The notes under the pieces: model-generated | Database searches by the model: none | Seen by the model: only the letters and a program-made list of their open reading frames with translations | Told to the model about the DNA's origin: nothing | In this document: positions 54,984 to 64,000 of the stretch, in pieces | Numbering within the stretch: position 1 is the stretch's first letter | How the letters are laid out: each line of letters opens with the position of its first letter | From: Siderastrea radians | Taxonomy: Eukaryota; Cnidaria; Anthozoa; Scleractinia; Rhizangiidae | Direction: 5' to 3' | DNA: 64,000 bases | Assembly: GCA_964017195.1 (NCBI GenBank) | Contig: OZ024895.1 | Span: 26,453,875-26,517,874, forward strand | Made by a program: the position numbers and the translations under genes

Positions 54984-55521
54984 TTTTATTTTTTTATGTA
55001 GCTCATTTGTCAAACTTAAGCGCTAGAATCAACTTCCTTGTTATTAAATTTTAACGAAACCGTGCTTAACAGAGCCTCAAAAATGCAAACAAACAAAAAG
55101 AAAAAGAAAAGAAAGATCTTAACCATTCAAAGGTTCTTCCAATGCATATCAATTTAGCACTGAGTTTGGTGGCCAGTATCGCCCAAGTAAGTCATGTTCT
55201 CACGTGTCTACTTTAGATGAAACTGGGGGTTTCCACAATAGAAGAAAATAGAAGAAAATAAGGTGTCCGCATTATGTTGCATCATTTTGACCACAATGCT
55301 GAGGCAAAAAAATCAAACGAAATGATTCTTCAGCTGAAAGCGTGGGAATATGGTAAAGTTTTTGTTATCCAGTCCTACATCTGAATTAGTTTTTTCTCGG
55401 TAACCACGCCATAGCTATGGAGGGGTATACTTAGGCCTCAGATCAAAAAGCATTTGCAACAGTTTGGAACACGTCGCTGCTGAAACATACCGCCTTCTTC
55501 CATCGCTACTTTAATTTTAGT

Positions 55522-55745
55522 GGAGGCACAGTAGTGTAGTGGTCATCGCGTAGGACTTTTGACCTGACGATCGTGTTGTTTCTACACATTGTCCACATTG
55601 CCTCTCTCCCAGGAGTATAAATGGGTACCGGCTAACTGTTAGGGAATCCCATCAGAAAAGCTGGGGGTTCACCCTGCGATGACTAGCACCTGTGTTGGAG
55701 TAGTGATGCTCCTAGTCGCTTCATGCTTAACTAAACTATCTAAAA
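55522..55745 (+). mobile_element. tRNA-derived SINE in the last intron
   Basis: The tRNA-like head has A-box 'agtgtagtggtcatcg' and a degenerate B-box region. The body has 'aaatgggtaccggctaactg', 'tgctcctagtcgcttcatgc' and other landmarks of a widespread animal SINE family. Orientation is opposite to the host gene. Confidence 0.65.
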
Positions 55746-56763
55746 TCGTTTATCATGACTTACTCGTTTGAGACTGATTCTGGTTGATTTATCAGGTTTA
55801 ATGAAAAAAAAAAACAAATTTGAAACAAAATACCCTTTTTTTTAAGAACCGGAGTTAAGCACTGGCTTAATAAGCCTTTAGGCTCGTTCAATCCAGTGGA
55901 TTGGAGTACAAGACTTTACCTTTGGAGGCTCGCTTCATTTGGGTAGCAAAAACGTGTACCGTGTGGGCGCCGTTTTATGCAATTAAAATATTAACGTTGA
56001 TAACAAATTTGAAAACAGACGGACATTTTTTGTAATTCATAGGTGATTAGTAGAGTGTTGGTTGTTGTTTACGGCATGTCTCCGACGTTCTTATGTGTTG
56101 ACGGGTACCTTGGTACACATAATGGTAGCTTCTTCCCCTTTACTTTTTGTACAGAAAGCCACTGAAGTAACTCTCGAGGTCGCTATTTTCGGGGGAAGGG
56201 GGGGGGATAGTTATTTAAATTAACTGCTTGTAGAGAGACCACCCAGTTACCTAACTCGTTATCAGGATCCGGTCGATACGGAAGAAAACCTTTGTATTGA
56301 GTCTGACGTAACACTTGTTGTACGGCTGGAGTGTCGTTACACTACGAGAAGTCGTCCTACTTTCCTCGGATCTTTTGCGCCAGTTGAAATGTATAAATTA
56401 TGCAAATATACGACAAAAACGGGGAGAGATTGGGGAGGGGAACGTTAAGAGTACGCGTGTTCTTATTGGTTGCTTCATGGTAGGTTTCATAGTGATTTAA
56501 ATGGACACGACTTACCGTGCAAAGAAGCATTCATCACCTCATTCTCTCTTCTAGGCAGCCTCACAATACCTTTTTACCAGTTTTGTATGTTCGGTTTAAA
56601 ACCTTTAATTGTGATCGTGACTGATAAAATAAATATCTTTTCTCTTGGAAACGTGTTTTCCGAGAAATCTTGATGTTTCCCTCTGGGTGCCTTCTTAGGA
56701 AACATCGAAAACAAAACTGGGATCAGTTTTTGCATGTATAACACTACGCGTCAAAGTACTTAC

Positions 56764-56848
56764 AGAGTCGCTGGCTACGGACGACGACAGCATAATGATC
56801 ATGATCAAGAATGCGCGAAAGTCGGCCAAGACTGGTATCCAGTGTCAC
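56764..56848 (-). CDS. CBS: Cystathionine beta-synthase, penultimate coding exon
   Basis: An 85-bp exon on the minus strand with acceptor 'ttttccag' before 56,848 and donor 'gtaagtac' after 56,764. It encodes 'VTLDTSLGRLSRILDHDHYA' and 'VVVRSQRL', which fits the linker and strand before the last beta-alpha unit of the C-terminal regulatory domain (pattern xTLDTxLGxLSxILDxDHFALVV in animals). The intron to the next exon is 1,893 bp. Upstream exons are not found in the window and must lie beyond 64,000 or be missed. Confidence 0.85.
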
Positions 56849-58440
56849 CTGGAAAACGAAATCACTTAGCAAGTTGGGCATGGTTGTTTAAAAAGGTTCG
56901 CATTAAAATATAGCTTATAGGTTACCCTTTAAAATTTCCTAGTTCCATTAGGATACGATGACTCTTGAAAGATTATCACGGGTAATTACATGTGAACATG
57001 TGAACCATGTCCACAAGTTGAACCTTATAATTACTATTCGATAGCAACCCCTCGTGCTTAGTAAAAATTGAATAACATGTCCAGAAGGTCAAGGGAATAT
57101 CTTAAAGTTGTTTAAAACTGAATAAATGTGTAAGTAGAGCCTTAATCCTTGTACAGTTTTTTCAGTCCTGGAGACATTATATCTAAAATGCTGTTAATTT
57201 TACTGAAAGATTATTTCTCTTCTACACTGAAAACAGTTTGCCTTAAATGCCACATCATTATTACGGTTTACTAATTTCTATTAGTCAGTTGTTACGTCAT
57301 TAGAACTTTGCGGGCCAGGAATTGAGGAAATATTTTTTAGCATAAAATAGTTTGATTTTAGCGGTTTTAACAGTCACGCTAAGTGAATCGTGACTAGTCG
57401 TCAATCTGTTGTTCCAAAAACTCACTTCGACTTTGAGACATTATAGCTTGCTAATATACGGAATATATTTTCTCCCAAAGCCGTCATTGTAAAGCCATAA
57501 TGTCGTCTCTCTTGAACGAAGCCTCCTTTTTTTTTAGAAACAATAGAACTGGAGCATTGATTGCTGTTGCTCAAAATAGAAATTATTGCCCATCGAGAAG
57601 AGTTGTACGAGTGATACTTGCACATGTAAATCGTTTTAATTTGGCAGCAAAATGTTTGAATTTCCTGCTTTTTCAACCGACAACTGCTTGCAGAGACAAA
57701 AGAAATTCCCTCAGTCCATCAAGGTAATTCTTTTCAAACGACGGGTATGTCGACAAAACAATAGAAAATGTGAAAATCAACTTCTTTTAAAACGCGCGCA
57801 TGACCAAAGAACCTCGTTCCCAGGGCCGTTTTAGCCCGAGGTTGATGACGAAATACAAAGTGAAAAACAAACTGTTTTAAAGAAATATACACAGCTTAAA
57901 GGCTTTAGTAGCCAGATTTACAGCAAGCATTCACGGTGTGTGGCTTGTAGGAATGAAACGGAGTACAACAGAAGTTTTTTGAACGATGTTACTCAACAAA
58001 AACTCAACCTTTGCCGCGGCTCTTTGAAAAAACTTTTCGAACTTTGGTCTTCACGCCGTGGGAATTACTGTTTTTCACCCAATCACAAACCAGAGTTTGA
58101 CACGACATTTCTGGGTTAGAGTGTCGTCTCAAATGCAATAAATAAACGGCCCGCGCATTGCGCGCATCTGCGGACTTTTGAAATTATGCTTTGAATACAT
58201 TTTTTCTCAGTTTGCAACTGTTACTGGAATGTGCACACAAGGGTTTTTAAAACTTGACTGGGGGGCTGTGATTTGCTTATCGTGATTTTTTTTCCTTTTT
58301 CCCTGAAGTAAGATTGCAATGGGATTGTAAGCGTTTATGTTTCGTAACAATCATTTCCATTTTCTCTCGTCCTTTTGACGAAATATGTTAACTTTTATTC
58401 TTAAATGCAACATTTCTCGTTTCTTTTTTCTAATCTTTTC
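56849..58440. other. Intronic or intergenic DNA, no gene recognised
   Basis: Probably an intron of the cystathionine beta-synthase gene. AT-rich, with no exon-like segment that I can support. Confidence 0.45.
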
Positions 58441-58444
58441 ACTT

Positions 58445-61400
58445 TTTTATAGCGGAGCCTGCGGGCAAAGCCCGCCAGCGGAGCTCCATTGCTAAGGAAA
58501 TATGGTAACCTATCAGGAGGGAGTGATGAACTCGCCGCTCGCCTGGTTCGAGGTGTCTGGCCATCGTGACGTCACGACGTGAAAAGCGCGCGAGTTTGCC
58601 GAGTCTTCAAAAATGGCGCTGGCAACTATGTTAGAGTTCGGGCTACAAACGTATTTTTTGTGCTATTAAGCTTTCAGCTAAGCTTGTTTTCTTGGGTAAT
58701 GGAATTTTAGTCATCCTTTTTTTCGATATAGGTAAGTGGCTCTTTGTCTTAACGTTAAAATCACACTTAAATAATGTTTTAAGAGTCACGTTTACTCTCT
58801 GCGATCGAAGAATTATGCGGGAAAATTGTTATTGTCCGCGTCCCAAAAAGTGTGTTTATTTCAGTTATATACCACAGGGAAACTTGAAACTTGGCTACGG
58901 ACTAGCCTATAGTTTAACAAAAGTACCCAAGTTGAAACAAGTGGTATAGTATTTGCCAAAAAAATGATCAGTCCGTTGTTTAGCACTTAAAAGTTAACTT
59001 TTCTTACAGTATTTGCTTCCATCTTCTGTATAAGGAAAGAATAGTGATATCTAATTGCTAGGGAAAGAGTAATCGAACTTAGTAAATTTTTGCCACCTCA
59101 TTTATCCCGTGTAAACTACACTTTTGCAGAACAACATAAAAATCTGAATCAACTCGCAAATTATGCGGGCGCCTGAGGAAACAAGTCTTCGCTGATCTGG
59201 TTCTGTACTTTTTTATGAAAACTAGTAGATATATTTGAGTACCATTTGGATCAGTGATTCAATGATTTATTCTCAATACCTCCAGTTTCCTCTAGATTCA
59301 GTTGCTGTCCACGTTGCATAGTGTTATAGAAAGAGTTTGACCGTCTACTTGATCCACAACTGACGATGACCGTTTCGCAAATAAATTGAATTGGTCCTGT
59401 CATTTGATTTTCAAAGATTAATTAATTTTAAAACAGTCAAACTGAGGACCATTCTAGTGAAGAGAAAGCCTTGTTAACCCTTAACATCAGTAACCTGAAA
59501 AAGTTGGCGTTTTAGATAAACTGTGGTTTTTTATAATTATTCGTTAAGAGATCAGCACAAATGTGGCCGGAAAGCCGGCGTGTCAGCTGTTTTGCCTCGC
59601 CTCCAGCAAATGTTGTCATCTTTGTCGTTTTTTACAAGATAGTTTAGCAAAGTAAGGAATTACTGTGGTCCATTATTAGCTTCGAACCAAGCACATGAAT
59701 TCACAGTTAACGTTTCTTTGTATTGGAGTATTCTTCTCCACATTTTAATGATGTTTAAAGCCACTGATCATTTTAATGAAATTGTTACGCAATTTTATTT
59801 TCCTAAAATTGGAAAGAGTTTATACATATAAAAGTTATGTTTTTGTCTCCAAGCGACACATCTTAGGGTTTGTGAGATACAGCTTCTGAAAGGTGATCTT
59901 GATCACGATTTCAATCGATCGACCAAAGCGTCCATGAAATCTTTTGAGTCTTATCGCCAATTGGTTATTTTGTTTTGAGGACCAATTTGCATTAAGAGTA
60001 CTTTTTATATTATAGCATGCAGCATACCTTTCGTTCTTTTATTGTTTTGATCTGTTCTTTTTGAGAAACTGGACTGTAAACATTTGCGAGGAAGCCATTT
60101 CTTAACTTTCCTTTGAATTTCCGGGGCAGATTTATATATGACGTCACGATGGCCAGACACCTCGGTTTTTCATTCGCCAATACCGGCGCTTGTGCCCAGG
60201 CCCAAGTTCATCACTCCCTCCTGTAACCTATCAATCCGAGAAATTTTGGTTGTGACGTAATAGTCACGTGACCGTCCGTCCGTCCGTCCGTACGTCCGTA
60301 CATCCGTACATCCGTACATCCATACGTCCGTCTGTCCGCACACTCTGTCTGAGGGGGAGGGGAGTCCCAAGACAACCCGACGGGGGCAGAGAATGCCATC
60401 TTTTTTGGCGGGAAATCGCACGGTGCTTTAGGGCAACCGGCATTTTTCTTGGCGGGAAATCGCATGACCATCGTCGCTTTTGAAAAAGAGGTTTCTTTAA
60501 AAGCTTAAGCTTCTTTAGCATTTAACGATTGCTCGAGAGTAATGAAGTTTTATACTTGACAAAAAAACATCTAATATATATAAATGGAAAGAAAAAGTTC
60601 AAAAGAATACTGGTAGAAGGCGAAAAATTCAAGTTACGAAAGCTGCATTCAAAGGACTTCATCGCTTTGTTTTCTTCACGGCGGAGAGTTTGCCCTGTTC
60701 TGAAACACAACCGAGTAAGTGAAGTTTTTAAAAGGTCTAAGGTACCTTATTTTGAGTATTACGATGAAAGAAGTTACGTTTTGAAATGTAAATTTGATTT
60801 ATGCCATTAGAAATGTGTTATTTACTTTTGACTTTAAAAAAATATTGGAAAACGCGTTCAGATTTGTGACAGATTCTTGAATATTTTGCCATGCTGAGCC
60901 GATTTCACTCGCGTGGACCGACCTACGATTTCGGAAGTATAACGCCAATTGCATTTAAGTATAAACAGAGGGGTTTTCGAATAAATGTTTTTCAAAAATG
61001 ATTTCTCTGTCCATTATTTTGTGTTTGTTTATTCATAACAGTAGGTCTAAGCACAGCCGCAAGACAACTGCACAAGCTTTGCTTTCAATTTTCACCGTCC
61101 GGTCGATCTCTTTGTGCAACTGTCGATTTTCTTGTCCTAGAAGTTTTCAATAGTAATAATCTTTTAAGCGAAGCAGTTGTCGGTTTAAAGCTATTTTATC
61201 CGAAAAGCTTCCGAAAACAGTTTTGTGCGTTCCTCAAAGCGCCTAACTTTATATAGGCTTACTTCGCATCCGCAAAACTTATGCCGGCATAATAACAATT
61301 TAATTAAAGCGTGTTTGGCGTTTGTTTGTTTTGAATCTTGATTGTCTCTAGTTAGAAAACGAAATATAACAGTTATTTGAAAAACTATAAGCGAAGCAGT

Positions 61401-61640
61401 TGTCGGTTTAAACCTATTATGCCCGAAAAGCTTCCAAAAACAGTTTGGTGCATTTTTTAAAGCGCTCGAATTTCAGACAATTTGCAGCCGCAAAACTTAT
61501 GCAGCAGAGTTAAGAATGTTTGGACGGTGTTTGTTCGTTTGTTTTCAATCTCGATCGTCTCAAGTTAGAGAACGAAATATAAGCGAAGCAGTTTTGAGTT
61601 TAAAGCTATTTTATCCCGTAAGTAATGTGTGTTCCTCAAA
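58445..61640 (+). repeat. Dispersed repeat family, second plus copy, split by a hAT-like element
   Basis: It starts 'agcggagcctgcgggcaaagc' (compare 33,525) and is interrupted at 58,514-60,223. It resumes 'taacctatcaatccgagaaa' with a (gtcc)n-rich stretch at 60,271-60,340 and 'tttggcgggaaatcgca'. It then runs without the Mutator-like insertion into 'aacatctaatatatataaatgg' (60,567). Sub-repeats with 'aagcgaagcagtt' lie near 61,166, 61,389 and 61,581. Confidence 0.7.
58514..60223. mobile_element. hAT-like non-autonomous transposon, 1,710 bp
   Basis: The 8-bp duplication 'taacctat' flanks it (58,506-58,513 and 60,224-60,231). The ends are 'caggagggagtgatgaac' and its complement 'gttcatcactccctcctg', with a further inverted block 'ggtgtctggccatcgtgacg' inside each end. 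CAG-starting ends plus an 8-bp duplication are typical of hAT. The interior has no transposase; a short open frame at 58,692 is not recognisable. Confidence 0.85.
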
Positions 61641-62490
61641 GTGCTTGAATTTTTTCGCGGCTGCTAAAACCTACGCGACATTTCTTCGATAAGTTTATTA
61701 CAAGTGCTTCGAAGCTCCCCAGATCCTTTATTTCGGATAATCCCAGTAAAATACCGGTGAAATGTCAGTATAAATTTTTGACCAGACTAATATTTTTATT
61801 TAGTGGCAGTTCATGTTATTTGTTAACATCCGAACGCGATGAAGATAACCCATTTAAACAGTCGAATAATTTTTATTTTGTTTTTGTAAATGAGCGCCGT
61901 TTCAAGTTCATTCAAGCGAACAGCCAATAAACCAAGGAGATTTGACAAGCCTTCACAGTTAATGACAGGATATGGAAGCATTGCAAACACCAAGCTAGAC
62001 GGCTCGTGACTAAAATAATCAAGCTGTGCCCAGCCTCTAGAACGACCTTTCGAGCTTGGTTTTACAGAACAGATCCCCAAAATATTGAAGGACAATTCGG
62101 AACACTTTCAGGCTTTTTGAGAAACACTTTTCGAAAGCGAACGAGCCAAAAAAAGCCCCGAAATGTATTTCAGACCGAAAAGTTTCAGGACTATTTTTGA
62201 GAAACGAACACCAGTTTATTCCTTCGCGGCTCCGCTTTTAGGCTTGGCTAGATCTATATATTATATGTTTGAAACAACTCAATCGAAAAATATCAACTAC
62301 AATGAAATTCAGCGTAGCAGAGCTTCCAAAAAAAAAAGCACAAGGGATGGCTCTTACTGTTCATCTTTTGTGCTTTACGAGGTGGAGGTTGTTTGTTGTG
62401 TTTTATGTTTGTGTTGTTAGTCATGTAATTAAATCTTTGTATATTGTTTTGCACCTAACAAGCATGTGAGCTCTATATTTCACAACTTTA
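61641..62490. other. No gene recognised
   Basis: Unclassified DNA between the dispersed repeat and a LINE fragment. Confidence 0.5.
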
Positions 62491-62494
62491 ATTT

Positions 62495-62806
62495 ATGTGC
62501 TCAACTGATATTAATAATTCATGGTTGCTCCTTCTGCCTTCCAAACTTAAGAACAAGCTCTTTCACTCGCGCACGATGTCAAAAAATAACGTTAAATTCA
62601 AGTTAGTCTCTTTGAATGTTAAGGGCATTAGTGACTTTAAAAAAAGGCGCACAATTTACACTTGGTGCCGTAGTAGAAAAGCCGATATAATTTTCTTACA
62701 AGAGACTCATTCAAAGAAAGAAATTAATTCCAATGGAAAAACGAACGGGGCGGTAAAATGCTGTTTTCACATGGTAAGTCAACTTCCTGTGGAACTGCAA
62801 TATTAA
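62495..62806 (+). mobile_element. LINE endonuclease fragment (L1/Tx1-like)
   Basis: The open frame reads 'KFKLVSLNVKGISDFKKRRT', then 'KADIIFLQETHS', the N-terminal signature of APE-type endonucleases of L1-like LINEs (the 'LNV.G' and 'FLQETH' motifs). The homology shifts frame near 62,740 ('GKMLFSHG') and stops before 62,820, so only about 90 codons survive. It is a different family from the LINEs in 1-28 kb. Confidence 0.75.
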
Positions 62807-64000
62807 ACATAGGCACGCAAAGCGTGCGTGAGCTATTTTGTAGCTGTCAATGAGAGGTACGGAAATGGTTATTGAATGAACGTGCGTGTACCAAGGTACA
62901 CTACTGTGATGTTGGTTATTTGAGTAGCGTTGAGCATTCGAAAAGTATTGGTTTTTAGACAGAGTTTACCTTATAAGTGGAGCTGTGTCCGATATTGTGC
63001 AACCTCGTTCCCAGGGCTTCTTACAGATTTGGGGGTGATCAAAGATCAATGTTTGAGTTTATATTAGTGGTTTCGAATTCGTATGCGTCATTGATCAATA
63101 GATGGTACGCTAACGCGTACAAGTGTGGCTTCAAATTACGACAAAACAAGAAGAAAGTGAGATAAAATCTGTAAAATAACTGACAACAGTGTGAATATGG
63201 GACAAACAAAATAATACAAAATAGTCCTTTCATTCTCTTTCTGCTCATTCTCAGATGTTTCTCGGCAGCTCAATGGATTGAAATTTAATTTTGTGGCTTT
63301 CTAATGGAAAGAATATTTTTCCATGGACACATATTTTGGATCTAGTAGGAAGCGTAACTTGTCACAAAAATTAATTCTGTAATGTTTGAACCAGAAGAGA
63401 ATAGCCGATCTTGAAAGTCACGTACGTCTTCTTCTTGCGTGACATCATGCTTGACGAACGTGGCAACTCCCGTATCCAGACAAATATATAGATAAGCTCT
63501 GTTTTATTTTCCACATTATTTCACACGGACTTGCATTTTGGAACACACGGCTGAAATCGAGTAATAAGCGTGCCTTGTTAGAAAAGATCATGCCATTGTG
63601 TGACTTGTGCAAGTCTTGCGTGACTAGTCACGTAGCAAACTGACAAAAAAGCCAGAAACATCGCACGTACTGACATACCGTGTGGTTGACTGTGGCACTA
63701 ATTTTTTCGGGATTCAAATTTTTATGACTTTCGCGGTTTTTTCACGATCCGCAAAAAAAGTTTCCGCGGAATAAAATAATTCCCGCAAAAATTTACTCCA
63801 TTGTCGAAATTATATACAAACATCGCCTTTTACATGTCATGTAATATTATGTTGGTGTCCATTTACTTAAACCGTCTCTTTCGTTCAAAAATAAAACGAA
63901 ATTAGAAGCAAAACATTCAGAAATAAAACGATGAAATTGCAGTCGGTACATTACAAGTATTAAGCTGTTAAAAGCTTTAGAAGGTACTCCATTGATTTAC
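62807..64000. other. No gene recognised
   Basis: AT-rich DNA to the window edge. No exon, RNA or mobile element border that I can support. Confidence 0.5.

Noticed and set aside
57422..57834. ORFs of 60-84 aa at 57.4-57.8 kb as exons
   Set aside because: No domain, no splice borders in phase with the adjacent CBS exons.

Overview
The window is eukaryotic, repeat-rich and AT-rich DNA, most likely from an anthozoan cnidarian, probably a stony coral. Reasons: two spliced exons of a cystathionine beta-synthase gene with GT..AG borders, several interspersed repeats and tRNA-derived SINEs of types I associate with coral genomes, Penelope-like elements, and a Maverick/Polinton of cnidarian type. 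The organism call rests on recall, not on a search.

Region 1 (1-28,012) is almost entirely ten decayed copies of one non-LTR retrotransposon (apurinic-type endonuclease plus reverse transcriptase, RTE/BovB-like). They alternate with arrays of a diverged ~130-bp tandem repeat. The first five units point right and the remaining five point left, with the switch at about 11,879. The last copy is split by a 2.2-kb fold-back DNA transposon (24,565-26,801).

Region 2 (28,013-37,835) has no recognisable cellular gene. It holds non-autonomous DNA transposons (two with TTAA flanks, one Mutator-like with a 9-bp target duplication, one 73-bp palindromic MITE), a dispersed repeat family also present at 58-61 kb, Penelope-like remnants with a degenerate hammerhead-like motif, a SINE and a GC-rich minisatellite.

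Region 3 (37,841-51,819) is the main find: a 13,979-bp Maverick/Polinton (endogenous adintovirus-like element) with 74-bp terminal inverted repeats and a short target duplication. It encodes a packaging ATPase, adenain-like protease, major capsid protein, penton-like minor capsid protein, a pVI/pX-like membrane/core protein, a PLA2 protein with an N-terminal Cys-rich domain, a collagen-stalk fiber, a proline-rich PPxY protein, an integrase fragment and several small unknowns. Structural genes form a leftward block from 45,557 to 40,123. ATPase, fiber and right-hand small genes run rightward. DNA polymerase B and the integrase C-terminus are missing, apparently lost in one internal deletion near 38,707. 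Many remaining genes carry frameshifts, a nonsense codon, a 23-bp duplication or nested insertions, so this copy is a fossil. Two features deserve attention: a TATATA-type motif lies within about 15 nt of most start codons, and an in-frame A AAA AAC heptamer sits exactly where the fiber reading frame changes.

Region 4 (51,840-64,000) starts with two almost identical Penelope-like 3' ends (reverse transcriptase end plus GIY-YIG endonuclease) facing each other as an 837-bp-arm palindrome. It continues with the 3' end of a leftward cystathionine beta-synthase gene (exons at 54,752-54,870 and 56,764-56,848), a hAT-like non-autonomous transposon with an 8-bp target duplication (58,514-60,223) sitting inside a dispersed repeat, and a LINE endonuclease fragment at 62.5 kb.
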